Source: Reyranella aquatilis (GTDB lineage: Bacteria; Pseudomonadota; Alphaproteobacteria; Reyranellales; Reyranellaceae). Taken from it: DNA of 64,000 bases. Below the pieces are notes generated by a model. It was not told the origin of the DNA. It worked only from the letters and a program-made list of their open reading frames with translations, and searched no databases. Location of the stretch: positions 410,905 to 474,904 of the forward strand of contig NZ_JAJISD010000003.1 of the NCBI RefSeq assembly GCF_020880995.1, written 5' to 3'. Position numbers and translations under genes: made by a program. Shown here piece after piece: positions 16,466 through 25,973 of the stretch. The first letter of the stretch is position 1. Each line of letters opens with the position of its first letter.

Positions 16466-17407
16466 TCAGACGAAATGGCACGCCGCCTGCGCGCCGTTGC
16501 CGAGCGGACGCAGCACCGGCTTCTCGGCCCGGCAGCGCTCCTGGGCCATCGGGCAGCGCGAATTGAACGGGCAGCCCGGCGGTGGGTTGAGCGGGCTCGG
16601 CAGCTCGCCCTGCAGGACGGTGCGCTGGCGGGCGCGGGCCAGCTTCGGGTTGGCGATCGGCGCGGCCGCCAGCAGCGCCCTGGTGTAGGGGTGCTGGGGG
16701 CTCTTCCAGATCTGGTCGCGCCCGCCGACCTCGAACAGCATGCCGAGGTACATCACGGCGACCCGGTCGGCGATGTGCTCGACAACGCTGAGATCGTGGC
16801 TGATGAACAGATAGGAGACGCCGAACTGCCCCTTCAGGTCCTCGAGCAGGTTGATCACCTGCGCGCGGACCGAGACGTCGAGCGCCGACACCGGCTCGTC
16901 GCAGATGATCAGCTTGGGGCTGAGTGCCAGGGCGCGGGCGATGCCGATGCGCTGGCGCTGGCCGCCGGAGAATTCGTGCGGATAGCGCTGTCTAGCGTCG
17001 CTCGGCAGGCCGACCCAGCGCAGCAGCGTCTCGACCCGTTCGGCGATGGCATCGGGCTTCCAGCCAGCCAGCACCAGCGGCTGCGCCACCGAGCGACCCA
17101 CCGTCGACCGCGGGTTCAGCGAACCGTAGGGATCCTGGAAGATCATCTGCACCTTGCGGCGCATGTCCGTAAGCTGTTCGCCGCTCAGCGGCGCAATATC
17201 GACCCCCTCGACGAGGATCTGGCCGCCGGCCGCGGGGACCAGCTTCATGATCGCCTTGCCGAGCGTGGACTTGCCGCAGCCTGATTCGCCTACCAGGCCC
17301 AGCGTTTCGCCCACCGCGAGATCGAGGCTGACGCCATTGACGGCGCGTACGATGCCGCCCGAGGTGTTGAACTGGACGCGCACGTCCTTCAGCGAGAGCA
17401 ACGACAC
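16466..17407 (-). CDS. Oligopeptide/dipeptide ABC transporter ATP-binding protein (DppF/OppF-like)
   Basis: A 313-aa ATPase. A GTG start at 17407, two bases after the preceding ATPase stop, gives VSLLSLKDVRVQFNT; the longer open frame upstream is only a shadow of the DppD gene. Walker A is [16 protein letters not shown], the signature motif FSGGQRQRIGIARAL, Walker B KLIICDEPVSALD, H-loop FISHDLSV. The C-terminal oligopeptide-transporter extension carries the Cys-containing PPGCPFNSRCPMAQERC. It is the last of five transport genes and energises peptide or peptide-like uptake with the neighbouring permeases. Confidence 0.93.
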   Translation of the reverse strand: MSLLSLKDVRVQFNTSGGIVRAVNGVSLDLAVGETLGLVGESGCGKSTLGKAIMKLVPAAGGQILVEGVDIAPLSGEQLTDMRRKVQMIFQDPYGSLNPRSTVGRSVAQPLVLAGWKPDAIAERVETLLRWVGLPSDARQRYPHEFSGGQRQRIGIARALALSPKLIICDEPVSALDVSVRAQVINLLEDLKGQFGVSYLFISHDLSVVEHIADRVAVMYLGMLFEVGGRDQIWKSPQHPYTRALLAAAPIANPKLARARQRTVLQGELPSPLNPPPGCPFNSRCPMAQERCRAEKPVLRPLGNGAQAACHFV

Positions 17408-17409
17408 GG

Positions 17410-18387
17410 TCAGCTCCCCTCGGCCGCGAAGCAGGCGACGAGCCGGCCCGGCCCCGGTGCCGTGAGAGCCGGCCTCTCCGCGAGGCAGCGGTCCATCACC
17501 CGCTTGCAGCGCGGCGCGAAGGCGCAGCCCTGCGGCAGGGCATTGAGCGGCGGGACCATCCCGGGAATGTCGGCCAGTCGCTCGGCCCGCTCGGCGCCGG
17601 GCGTCGGCGTCGCGCCGATCAGGCCAACCGTGTAGGGGTGCAGCGGATTGTCGAACAGGTCGTCGACCGAGGCCTCCTCGACCTTGCGCCCGGCATACAT
17701 GACGACCACCCGGTCGGCCGTCTCGGCCACGACGCCGAGATCGTGGGTGATGAAGATCATCGCCATGCCGGCGTCGGCCTGCAGCTTCTTCAGCAGCGCC
17801 AGAACCTGCGCCTGCACCGTGACGTCGAGCGCCGTGGTCGGCTCGTCGGCGATCAGAACCGACGGGCTGCAGGCGATCGCCATGGCGATCACGACCCTCT
17901 GGCACATGCCACCGGAGAGCTGGTGCGGATAGGCATCGAGGCGACGGGCCGCGTCGGGCATGCCGACCAGCTCCAGCAGCTCGTGGGCGCGCACGCGCGC
18001 CTGCCCGCGACCCAGCTCGGTGTGGGTCATCAGCACTTCGACGATCTGCTTCTCGACCGTGGCCACCGGGTTCAGCGAGCTGATCGGATCCTGGAAGATC
18101 ATGCCGATCTCCTTGCCGCGGATACCCAGCATGGTCTCCTCGGGCAGGGGCACGATGTCCCGTCCGTTCAGCTTCACTTGGCCGCCGACGATGCGGGCCG
18201 GCGGGTCGGGCAGCAGGCGCATGATCGACAGCGCCGACAGCGACTTGCCGCAGCCCGATTCGCCCACGATCGCGACGGTCTCGCCGGGGCCGACGGTCAG
18301 GCTCAGACCGTCGACCGCCTTCATCTCGCCGCGGCGCGTGAATAGCGTCGTGCGCAGGTCGCGCACTTCCAGAGGGAGTGGCTTCAT
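17410..18387 (-). CDS. Oligopeptide/dipeptide ABC transporter ATP-binding protein (DppD/OppD-like)
   Basis: A 325-aa ATPase. The ATG at 18387 overlaps the stop of the permease gene as ATGA and yields [17 protein letters not shown]; a much longer open frame upstream is antisense/shadow of the permease. Walker A is [15 protein letters not shown], signature [14 protein letters not shown], Walker [13 protein letters not shown]-loop FITHDLGVV. The C-terminal oligopeptide extension includes [18 protein letters not shown]. Forms a heterodimer with the following DppF-like subunit. Confidence 0.93.
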   Translation of the reverse strand: MKPLPLEVRDLRTTLFTRRGEMKAVDGLSLTVGPGETVAIVGESGCGKSLSALSIMRLLPDPPARIVGGQVKLNGRDIVPLPEETMLGIRGKEIGMIFQDPISSLNPVATVEKQIVEVLMTHTELGRGQARVRAHELLELVGMPDAARRLDAYPHQLSGGMCQRVVIAMAIACSPSVLIADEPTTALDVTVQAQVLALLKKLQADAGMAMIFITHDLGVVAETADRVVVMYAGRKVEEASVDDLFDNPLHPYTVGLIGATPTPGAERAERLADIPGMVPPLNALPQGCAFAPRCKRVMDRCLAERPALTAPGPGRLVACFAAEGS

Positions 18388-19226
18388 CACCGATCCCTCA
18401 GTTTGGGATTGAGCGCATCGTTCAGCCCGTCGCCCACCAGGTTCAGGCAGAGCACGGTGATCATGATGGCGATGCCCGGGATGGCGCAGATGTACCAGGA
18501 GCTGCGGATGAGCTGTCGTCCGTCGCCGACCAGCCGGCCCCAGCTCGCGACATTGGGATCGCCGAGGCCGAGGAAGGAGACGGCCGATTCGAACAGGATG
18601 GCGCCGGCCACGACGAGCGAGGAGAGAACGATCACCGGGGGCAGCGCGTTGGGCAGAATCTCGGTGAGGATGATGCGGAAGTCGCTCATGCCCATGGAGC
18701 GGCAGGCCTGGACGAACTCCCGGTCGCGCAGTGCCAGGAACTCCGCCCGCGTCATGCGCGCGATCGGGGTCCAGCTCACAATGCCGATGGCGATCACGAT
18801 GTTGCTCAGCGTCGAACCCAGGATGACCACGATGGTGAGCACGAAGATCAGGTTCGGGATGGTCTGGAACAGCTCGGCCGCGCGCATGGCGATCTCGTCG
18901 ACCCACCCGCCGAAGTAGCCCGCGATGGCGCCGACTCCCACACCGATAATGGTGGCCACCGCCGAAGCGAAAAGGCCGATGAGCAGGGTCGCCCGGGCCC
19001 CGTGAACGATCATCGCGAGGATGTCGCGGCCCAGCGAATCGGTGCCGAGCGGAAACTCGGAATCTTCGCCCGGCCACAATTCGGGCAGGCCGACGATTCG
19101 CAACGGGTCGGTGGGAAAGAAGACCGGCGCGAGAATCGCCATCAGGGCGACCACGAGGATCAGGCCGGCACCGACCAGGGCGCCGCGGTTGCGCGCGAAA
19201 CGACCAAGAAACTCGAACCTCTGCAT
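18387..19226 (-). CDS. Oligopeptide/dipeptide ABC transporter permease (DppC/OppC-like)
   Basis: A 279-aa inner-membrane permease. I chose the ATG at 19226 (MQRFEFLGRFARNRGALVGA) because it overlaps the upstream permease stop as ATGA; another in-frame start 30 bases earlier is possible. It carries the OppC-type N-terminus, the periplasmic motif FPLGTDSLGRDILAMIVHGA and the ATPase-docking EAA-like region around ALRDREFVQACRSMGMSD. Five to six membrane spans are visible. Partner of the DppB-like gene. Confidence 0.92.
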   Translation of the reverse strand: MQRFEFLGRFARNRGALVGAGLILVVALMAILAPVFFPTDPLRIVGLPELWPGEDSEFPLGTDSLGRDILAMIVHGARATLLIGLFASAVATIIGVGVGAIAGYFGGWVDEIAMRAAELFQTIPNLIFVLTIVVILGSTLSNIVIAIGIVSWTPIARMTRAEFLALRDREFVQACRSMGMSDFRIILTEILPNALPPVIVLSSLVVAGAILFESAVSFLGLGDPNVASWGRLVGDGRQLIRSSWYICAIPGIAIMITVLCLNLVGDGLNDALNPKLRDR

Positions 19227-20242
19227 CAGCGGATCTCGATGCGCGGATCGAGCCACATGTAGATCAGGTCGACTGCGATGTTCGCTGCGATGACCACCAG
19301 CGAGCCCAGCACCATGATGCCGAGAACGACCGGGTAGTTGCGCGAACTCACGCTGTCGAACAGCAGCGACCCGACGCCCGGCCAGCTGAACACGCTCTCA
19401 ATCACGACGCTGCCCGCGAGGACGGTGCCCATCTGCACGCCCAGGATCGTGACCACCGGCAGCAGCGCGTTGCGCAGCACGTGGTGGATCGTGACCTGAT
19501 TGCGGCTAAGGCCCTTGGCGCGCGCAGTGCGCACGAAATCGAGTTGCGCTACCTCGAGCATCGAGGAGCGCATGACGCGGGCGTAGATCGCGGCATAGAA
19601 GAGGCCGAGCGCGAGGGTCGGCAGGATCAGGTGGTGCAGGATCTCCAGCACGCCGCCGTTGCCGCCGATCTTCATCATCCCGCCCACCGGCAGCCAGCCG
19701 AGTTTCACCGAGAACAGCACGATCAGCATGATGCCCAGCCAGAAGCTGGGGGCGGCGTAGAAGAACATGGCCGCGACCGAGACGAGGCTGTCCCAGAAGG
19801 TGCGGACCTTCATCGAGGCCACCACGCCGGCCGCGACGCCGATCGTGACGGCGAGCGCAATGCTCGAGACCATGAGCAGGATGGTGGCGGGAAGGTGGAT
19901 CCAGATCGCCTGGATGACCGGCATATTCTGCCGGTAGGAGAAGCCGAAGTCGAAATGCAGCAGCGCCCAGATGTACTTGAGGAGCTGCATCCAGACCGGA
20001 TCGTCCAGGCCATAGGTCTTGCGCAGCAGGGCGACCGTCGCCGGATCGCTCACCTGGTTCTCGGCCGTCATCAGCTCGAGGAAGCTTCCGGGCGCCATCT
20101 GGATCAGGCAGAAGTTGATGACCACCACGCCCAGCATCAGCGGGACGGCCTGGATCAGCCGTCGCCGCAGCAGCTTGAGCGCCGCCGCCCGGCGTGCGGA
20201 GCCGCGGAGCGCAGGCGTTGGCGAGACTAGCTCGCCAGCCAT
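19226..20242 (-). CDS. Oligopeptide/dipeptide ABC transporter permease (DppB/OppB-like)
   Basis: A 338-aa inner-membrane permease. After a short cytoplasmic N-terminus comes the OppB-type first helix (LKLLRRRLIQAVPLMLGVVV), a periplasmic loop with RKTYGLDDPVWMQLLKY, and the EAA region VRTARAKGLSRNQVTIHHVL. Its start overlaps the end of the substrate-binding gene by 16 bases, and its stop overlaps the DppC start. N-terminal residues 1-20 are atypical and the true start could be slightly downstream. Confidence 0.92.
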   Translation of the reverse strand: MAGELVSPTPALRGSARRAAALKLLRRRLIQAVPLMLGVVVINFCLIQMAPGSFLELMTAENQVSDPATVALLRKTYGLDDPVWMQLLKYIWALLHFDFGFSYRQNMPVIQAIWIHLPATILLMVSSIALAVTIGVAAGVVASMKVRTFWDSLVSVAAMFFYAAPSFWLGIMLIVLFSVKLGWLPVGGMMKIGGNGGVLEILHHLILPTLALGLFYAAIYARVMRSSMLEVAQLDFVRTARAKGLSRNQVTIHHVLRNALLPVVTILGVQMGTVLAGSVVIESVFSWPGVGSLLFDSVSSRNYPVVLGIMVLGSLVVIAANIAVDLIYMWLDPRIEIR

Positions 20243-21831
20243 AGGTCTCCCCAGCTCGCCGCGAGGAAGTTCGGGTCGTTCGAGTGGTTCTGCACCTTGG
20301 TGCTGGCCAGGGTGATCGATTCGAGTTCAACCAGCGGCAGGAGCGGGGCTTCCTGCGTGATGACCTTCTGGAAGTCCACGACCAGTGCCTTGCGCTTCGC
20401 CGGATCCGTTTCGACCTTGATCCTGTCGACCAGCTTGTCGACATCGGGATTGGAGTAGCCCGAGGCGTTGCGGAAGGGCACGCCCTTCAGGATGCCGTCG
20501 GTCGTGAAGTACTGTGTCGTCGACGGCACCGGCTCCGACGGGTTGGCCTGATTGGAGATCGCCAGGTCGAAATCGTAGTCGGTGTAGATGCGTTTGATCG
20601 AGGTCGGGCGGTCGGGAACCGTGAGGTTGATGCCGATGCCGACATCCTCGAGCACCTGCTTCACATAGGCGCCGACCTTGCCGTTCTCGGGGAACCAGCC
20701 GGCCGAGAGCAGGTTCAGGGTGAAGCGCTTGCCGTCGGCCTTCTTCGGGAAACCCGCCGCGTCGAGCAGCGCCGCCGCCTTCTTCGGGTCGAACGGGGTC
20801 TTGAAGGTGTCGGCCGTGAAGAACTCCTTGTTGGGGGAGTAGATCGGGCTCGTGCCCGGCCGCGCGTAGCCGTAGTAGACGGTCTTGGCGATGAAATCGC
20901 GGTTGATCGCGTTGAAGATCGCCTGCCGGACCTCGCGCTTGGCGAAGATCGGATTGCGCATGTTGCATTCGAGCGTGGTCGACCAGACGGCTTCCTCGTA
21001 GCCCTTGGGCGTCGCGACGAACTTGCCCGTGCCGGTCAGGCGCTTGATGTCCGGCGGTGCAACCGGATTGAACACGCCGATATGGATGTCGCCCGCTTCC
21101 ATCGCGGCCGCTCGGCCGGCCGGATCGCGCACGTAGCGGATGATCAGACGATCGAGATAGGGCTCGTCCTTCTTCCAGTAGTTCTCGTTCTTCACGTACT
21201 CGAAGTGGCTGCCGCGCACCCACTCCTTGAACTTCCATGGACCGGTGGCGATCGGTGCGTTGTTGGCCGGATTGGTGACGGGATCGCTGCCGGCGTAGAC
21301 GTGCTTGGGCACGATGTAGGCGACCGGCGAGCACAGGGTCGACGCGAAGAAGAACTCCGGCGTCGGATTGTTGTACTTGAAGACGACGGTGTCGGCGTCC
21401 GGCGACTCGATGCCCGCGAAGTCGGTGAGTGCCGACGCGACGGCATACTTCTTCCAGATCTCGCTGACGGAATAGACGACGTCGTCGACCGTCATGTCCT
21501 TGCCGTCATGGAACTTCACGCCCTTACGGACCTTGACCGTGTAGGACTTGAAGTCGGCCGACGGCTTCCAGGACTCGGCGAGGACGCCCTCGAAGCTGCC
21601 GTCCATGTTGCGCTTGGCCAGCCGCTCGAACAGCTTGGAAGACGAGAAGGTCGGGCTCGAGCCGCCGCCGGCCGGCACGTAGCAGGCCTGCGGCTCGCCG
21701 CCGCCCCAGGTCGCCACCAGCGTACCGCCCCGTCTGGGCGTGCCCTGTGCGAACGCTCCTCGGGATGCGCCGGCCACACCGACCGCCAGAACGCCCGCTC
21801 CGAACACGCGTCGTGAAACATTGATCGTCAT
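20227..21831 (-). CDS. ABC transporter substrate-binding protein, family 5 (peptide-type)
   Basis: A 534-aa periplasmic receptor when started at the ATG giving MTINVSRRVFGAGVLAVGVA, a twin-arginine signal cleaved around GAFAQG. Family-5 hallmarks: GGTLVATW near the mature N-terminus, LAESWKPSADFKSYTVKVR with KFHDGKDMTVDDVVYS, and the ATGPWKFKEW motif. It heads the transporter part of the operon (SBP, DppB, DppC, DppD, DppF) and lies 63 bases after the thioesterase gene. Ligands are peptides or peptide-like compounds; the flanking metallopeptidase-like and acyl-CoA ligase genes suggest an amide or acyl conjugate as carbon source. Confidence 0.92.
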   Translation of the reverse strand: MTINVSRRVFGAGVLAVGVAGASRGAFAQGTPRRGGTLVATWGGGEPQACYVPAGGGSSPTFSSSKLFERLAKRNMDGSFEGVLAESWKPSADFKSYTVKVRKGVKFHDGKDMTVDDVVYSVSEIWKKYAVASALTDFAGIESPDADTVVFKYNNPTPEFFFASTLCSPVAYIVPKHVYAGSDPVTNPANNAPIATGPWKFKEWVRGSHFEYVKNENYWKKDEPYLDRLIIRYVRDPAGRAAAMEAGDIHIGVFNPVAPPDIKRLTGTGKFVATPKGYEEAVWSTTLECNMRNPIFAKREVRQAIFNAINRDFIAKTVYYGYARPGTSPIYSPNKEFFTADTFKTPFDPKKAAALLDAAGFPKKADGKRFTLNLLSAGWFPENGKVGAYVKQVLEDVGIGINLTVPDRPTSIKRIYTDYDFDLAISNQANPSEPVPSTTQYFTTDGILKGVPFRNASGYSNPDVDKLVDRIKVETDPAKRKALVVDFQKVITQEAPLLPLVELESITLASTKVQNHSNDPNFLAASWGDLWLAS

Positions 21832-21894
21832 GACAGCCTCCGTTCCCAATCCCCAAGTCCCGGGCCGGACGAAGCAAACTTCATACCGTGTGGT

Positions 21895-22323
21895 CTAAGT
21901 CTGCAGCGTCGAATAGGTCGCACGTCCCACCGCGAGGAGGGCCTTCTGCTCGTTGAACACGTCGACATCGACGACGCCCACGCTCTTGCCGGCACGGCGC
22001 ACGCGCGCCGTCGTAATGAGCGATGTCTTGATCGCGGGCCGGAGATAGTCGACGCGGAAGTTGATGGTCGGCAGGGGGCGGCGCAGCGCCATGATCAGCG
22101 CATAGTCGCCGACCGTGTCGATGATCGCAGCGAGCGGACCGCCGTGCCACTGGCCCGTGCCGGCGCCGCGCTCGAACTCCGGCCGCATGGCGCAGGTCAT
22201 GGTGACCTCCTCCTTTGCCGGATCACTGGCGATCACCTTCAGGCCGAGAAAGGCGATGAACGGCGAGCGGTCGAGCTGCGCCTGCATCTCTTCCGAGGTC
22301 AGCGGTTGAAGCTTGTCGCTCAT
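21895..22323 (-). CDS. PaaI-family hotdog thioesterase
   Basis: A 142-aa hotdog-fold protein. The motif WHGGPLAAIIDTVGDYAL matches the HGG...D active-site helix of the PaaI/YdiI thioesterases, and the strand TINFRVDYLRPA is the usual continuation. It would hydrolyse an acyl-CoA. The gene overlaps the preceding oxidoreductase by ATGA, so it belongs to the same operon as the AMP-ligase and transporter genes, consistent with release of a CoA-activated intermediate. Confidence 0.88.
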   Translation of the reverse strand: MSDKLQPLTSEEMQAQLDRSPFIAFLGLKVIASDPAKEEVTMTCAMRPEFERGAGTGQWHGGPLAAIIDTVGDYALIMALRRPLPTINFRVDYLRPAIKTSLITTARVRRAGKSVGVVDVDVFNEQKALLAVGRATYSTLQT

Positions 22324-23333
22324 GGGGCCACCACGATCTTGCCGAACACTTCGCGATCCTCGATCACGCGCAGCGCCTCGCGTGCCTCGGACAGCGGGAA
22401 GACCTTGTCGACCAGGACCTTGAGCTTGCCGCTCTGCACCAGTTCGAGGAGCTTCTCGATGTCAGTGCGCATCCAGCCGTTCGAGCCCAGGATCTTGAGT
22501 TCGAAGGTCCAGATGAAGCGGATGTCCTCGGTGGGGGCGTAGCCCGCGGTGGCGCCGCAGGTCAGCAGGCGCCCGCCGACCTTCAGGGTCTTCAGCGAGT
22601 TCACCCAGGTGTCGCCGCCGGTGTAGTTCACGACGACGTCGACGCCCTGGTCGGTGCCGCTGCCGCGCCGCGTCGGCTTGCCGTACATCGCGAAGATTTC
22701 CTTCATGAAATCCTTCTCGATGTAGTTGATCGTCTTGTCGGCGCCGAGCTCCTGCAGGCGCTTGGCCTTGGCGTCGGTGCCGGCGCAGGCGATGACCTCG
22801 CAGCCGGCGAGCTTGGCGAGCTGCAGGCAGCAGACGCCCACGCCACCGGACGCACCGAGGATCAGGACCTTCTCGCCCTTCGCGACATGGCCGTTGGTCA
22901 CCATCATGCGCAACGCCGTGCCGTAGGCGACAGGCAGGGCTGCCGCATCGGCGTAGCTGACACCATCCGGGATCCTGACGAGCTGGTGGGCGCGTGCCTT
23001 GCACAGTTCGGCCAGGCCGCCATGCACCGTCTCGCCCATCAGGCCGCCTTCGACCCGGTTGATCGGATCGACCAGGACGCGGTCGCCCTTCTTCCAGCCG
23101 GTGACGCCCGGGCCGACCTCGGCGATCTCGCCAGCGACGTCGAGGCCCATGATGGCGGGCATCGGCACCTTGATGCCCGGCATGCCGCGGCGGGTGAAGA
23201 CGTCGTGATAGTTCAGCGACGAGGCCTTCACCGCGACGATGACGTCGCCCTCGCCGGGCGTCGGGTCGGGAAAGTTGGTCTCGAAGACGAGGCGGTCCGG
23301 TCCGCCATGTTCACGGACGACAGCTGCTTTCAT
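22320..23333 (-). CDS. Zinc-type alcohol dehydrogenase / quinone oxidoreductase (MDR family)
   Basis: A 337-aa medium-chain dehydrogenase/reductase. The nucleotide-binding fold shows ILGASGGVGVCCLQLAKLAG; the N-terminal catalytic domain has SSLNYHDVFTRRGMPG and GLDVAGEIAEVGPGV as in the quinone-reductase branch. The catalytic-zinc Cys-Gly motif of true alcohol dehydrogenases is not evident, so an NADPH-dependent enoyl or quinone reductase role is more likely. Starts three bases after the AMP-ligase stop and overlaps the thioesterase gene by ATGA. Confidence 0.88.
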   Translation of the reverse strand: MKAAVVREHGGPDRLVFETNFPDPTPGEGDVIVAVKASSLNYHDVFTRRGMPGIKVPMPAIMGLDVAGEIAEVGPGVTGWKKGDRVLVDPINRVEGGLMGETVHGGLAELCKARAHQLVRIPDGVSYADAAALPVAYGTALRMMVTNGHVAKGEKVLILGASGGVGVCCLQLAKLAGCEVIACAGTDAKAKRLQELGADKTINYIEKDFMKEIFAMYGKPTRRGSGTDQGVDVVVNYTGGDTWVNSLKTLKVGGRLLTCGATAGYAPTEDIRFIWTFELKILGSNGWMRTDIEKLLELVQSGKLKVLVDKVFPLSEAREALRVIEDREVFGKIVVAP

Positions 23334-23336
23334 TGG

Positions 23337-24836
23337 TCAGACTTCTCCGGTTGGGATTTGTTTGGCGAGCACGCGCTTGTCGATCTTGTTGGTGCCGGCG
23401 AGGGGCATCTCGTCGACGAACAGGACGCGGCGCGGATGCTGGTAGGCCGGCGCATTGGCCAGCGCGTAGGTCTTCACCGCCTGCTCGTCGAGCTCGGCAT
23501 CCGCGGCTTTCACGACGAACGCGATCGGCTTGTGGCCCTTCAGCTCGTCGGGCACGGGGATCACGGCGGCCTGGTGGATGCCGGGATGGCGTTCGAGCAT
23601 TTTCTCGACCTCGCCGGGATAGATGTTCTCTCCGCCGCACACGAACATGTCGTCCACGCGGCCGACGAAATAGAAGAAGCCATTCTCGTCGCGGCGGAAG
23701 ACGTCGCTGGTGCGATAGTAACCGTCCGGCGTCATCACCTCGGCCGTCTTGGCCGGCAGCTTGTGATAGTGCGTCATCAGCGCACCGCACTTCATCTGGA
23801 GCTCGCCTTCGTCCTGAACTTCCTTGCCGTCGCGCACGAGGCGGAGCTGGACCTCGGGATGGGGATAGCCCGTCGAGAGGACCGGCTGCGGCAGTCCCCT
23901 GGGGTGCGGCCCGAACACGACGGGGCCGGCCTCCGTGGTGCCGTAGCCGTTGCTGACCACAGCCTTCGGGAACACCGCGTGGACCTGGTCGATCAGCGAT
24001 TGGGTAACGGGCGCGGAGCCCATGCGGACGGCCTCGACGGCCGAGAGATCGGCGCTGGCGAGCAACTCGCGCTCACGCAGCATCATCGCGATCATGGTGG
24101 GCACCGACGTGAGGAACGCCACGCGATGCCGGGCCGCGGCCTCGATGTAGCCCCGGGTCGTGAACTGCGGCAGCAGCACCACGGTGTCGCCCTGCGAGAA
24201 GGTCGTCTGGCACATGGCGAGACCGTTCATGTGATAGAGCGGCGCGGCCACGAGGGCGCGCTGACCGAGCGGCCCCGGCCGGCGCACGCGCTGGCTGATC
24301 GCCCAGAGATGCGAGTAGTGCGACAGCACCACGCCCTTGGGGCGTCCGGTCGAGCCCGACGTGTAGAGGAACATCGCCGGTTCCTCGGGCTTCATTGGAA
24401 GCGGCGTGAACGGGCCCTCGTCGAGCAGGCTCTCGAAGTCCCTGTCGAAGGAGAGTTTCGGTACGTCGTTGGGCGCCAGCGGGAGACGCGCATCGTCGCC
24501 GATCACCAGCTTGGCGTCGCAGTCGCCCACGACGTAGGCGACCGTCTCGGCCGGCAGCTTGTAGTTCACCGGAACCGACACGAGGCCGGCCTGCATCGTT
24601 CCAAGGAAGGTCAGCAGGAACTCGGCGCGGTTGGCCGAGAGGATGGCGACCCGGTCGCCCCGCTGCAGGCCGCGCTTCAGTAGGCCGCGTGCCACGGCGC
24701 CGCTCAGCCGCAGGATGTCGGCGTAGGTGTAGCTGCGTTCGGTGCCATTACCGCCCGCGTCGATCAGCGCGAGGCTGTCGAGCGGCACGTCGCGCGAGAT
24801 CGCGTCACCCTGGTTGTCGTACTTGATGGTCACCAT
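23337..24836 (-). CDS. AMP-dependent acyl-CoA synthetase/ligase
   Basis: A 499-aa ANL-superfamily adenylating enzyme. The ATG at 24836 (MVTIKYDNQGDAISRDV) overlaps the end of the peptidase-like gene by 7 bases; longer open frames upstream are shadows. The P-loop-like A3 motif is FLYTSGSTGRPKGVVLSH, A5 SNGYGTTEAGP, A7 DGYYRTSDV, A8 GRVDDMFVCGGENIYPGE, and the catalytic A10 lysine lies in LAGTNKIDKR near the C-terminus. It likely forms an acyl-CoA from a carboxylic acid released by its operon partners; acyl specificity cannot be read. Confidence 0.92.
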   Translation of the reverse strand: MVTIKYDNQGDAISRDVPLDSLALIDAGGNGTERSYTYADILRLSGAVARGLLKRGLQRGDRVAILSANRAEFLLTFLGTMQAGLVSVPVNYKLPAETVAYVVGDCDAKLVIGDDARLPLAPNDVPKLSFDRDFESLLDEGPFTPLPMKPEEPAMFLYTSGSTGRPKGVVLSHYSHLWAISQRVRRPGPLGQRALVAAPLYHMNGLAMCQTTFSQGDTVVLLPQFTTRGYIEAAARHRVAFLTSVPTMIAMMLRERELLASADLSAVEAVRMGSAPVTQSLIDQVHAVFPKAVVSNGYGTTEAGPVVFGPHPRGLPQPVLSTGYPHPEVQLRLVRDGKEVQDEGELQMKCGALMTHYHKLPAKTAEVMTPDGYYRTSDVFRRDENGFFYFVGRVDDMFVCGGENIYPGEVEKMLERHPGIHQAAVIPVPDELKGHKPIAFVVKAADAELDEQAVKTYALANAPAYQHPRRVLFVDEMPLAGTNKIDKRVLAKQIPTGEV

Positions 24837-25924
24837 GAGGAAAGTCCCGAGAGTGCCTGGTCGGTGAGCTTCAGCCCGTAGTCGAGCGTGTCCTTGCGCC
24901 ACTGTCCGTCGAACGGGCAGAACGCGTCCATCATGTCGGCCTGCAGCGTGGCGAGAACGTCGGGATCCAGGCCGTGATGATGACGGCGCAGCCACTGGTC
25001 GAGGCGCAGCACGCGGCGCATGTTGACGCCGCGGGTGCCGAACTCGATCACCGCGCCGCACATCTCGCGATTGCCCAGGAAGCGCTGCACGCCCTGGAAG
25101 ACGAGGCCGGTGTAGTTGGGACGGGCCATGCCGTGCGGCCGTACGCCGTCGACATTGTCCTTGCCCCACCAGTCGCAGGCGCGCGCGAACAAGGGCCCGG
25201 CCGGATCGTTGAAGCACAGGAAGAACGGCTTGCCGTACTCGCCGATGCCGGTGTGCCAGTCGATGAAGGCCACTCGTTCGGCGCCGGCCAGCGTCTCCTG
25301 GACGATGGTTTCCAGCGTCCGGTTGGACCATTCGCGGTCCTTGCCGCCGAACATCAGCCCATCCTGGTGCTCGTACTGGCCGCGCGCCAGCGTATCGAAC
25401 AGCGCGTCGCGGCCGTTGGTGGCGGCAAAACGCTCGAGCACGCCCGCGACGCGTTCGTTCTCCGCATCCGTCCATTCGTGGATCAGCAGGTCGGCATGCA
25501 GCGTCTCGTAGTGCGGATTGGCGGGCGCGGATCCGGCCTCGCGATCGATGAAGTTGCGGTTGAGATCGACGTTGTTCTCGGTCGTGCGCGTGAAGTGCGC
25601 GAAGCCGTAGGGATTGAGGCCATGCACCAGCACCACGCCGACATCGGACGGCAACCGCTGCGCGCCACCGGAGTTCAGCCAGCCGATCTGGACAGCAGAA
25701 CCCGAGAAGCCCTCCTGGCCATGCGTGCCGCTCACGAACAGCGCCTGCCTAGGCGCCTTGCGGTCGCCGAAGCAGGCCACGTCGATGGCCAGCGGACCGC
25801 CGTCCGGCGCCTTCTTCGCGGGGTGCAGGAAAGAGCGCACATCGCCCTGCGCCGCCGTCGCGGCCTTGAGAAATTTCGCGCGCGCGTTGGCATAGCTCGC
25901 CGCGAAGCAATCGTAATATTCCAT
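24830..25924 (-). CDS. DUF2817-type M14-like zinc carboxypeptidase homologue
   Basis: A 364-aa protein with a metallocarboxypeptidase-like site: zinc ligands in VSGTHGQEGFSGS (HxxE), the ARGININE/ASN motif DLNRNF, and a later histidine in FIDWHTGIGEYG. This pattern belongs to the DUF2817 group of M14-like proteins, thought to be amidohydrolases or peptidases. No signal peptide is seen, so it acts in the cytoplasm, in line with peptide uptake by the operon transporter. Overlaps the ligase gene by 7 bases and follows the VOC gene by 49 bases. Confidence 0.82.
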   Translation of the reverse strand: MEYYDCFAASYANARAKFLKAATAAQGDVRSFLHPAKKAPDGGPLAIDVACFGDRKAPRQALFVSGTHGQEGFSGSAVQIGWLNSGGAQRLPSDVGVVLVHGLNPYGFAHFTRTTENNVDLNRNFIDREAGSAPANPHYETLHADLLIHEWTDAENERVAGVLERFAATNGRDALFDTLARGQYEHQDGLMFGGKDREWSNRTLETIVQETLAGAERVAFIDWHTGIGEYGKPFFLCFNDPAGPLFARACDWWGKDNVDGVRPHGMARPNYTGLVFQGVQRFLGNREMCGAVIEFGTRGVNMRRVLRLDQWLRRHHHGLDPDVLATLQADMMDAFCPFDGQWRKDTLDYGLKLTDQALSGLSSW

Positions 25925-25973
25925 CGAATCCCTTCTCGGCCGCTCCCCAGCAGCCCTGACGTCGCTCTTCAGT

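Noticed and set aside
17410..19077. Very long form (555 aa) of the DppD-like ATPase
   Set aside because: The first 230 residues are an off-frame reading of the permease; the ATG at 18387 with ATGA overlap fits the family length.
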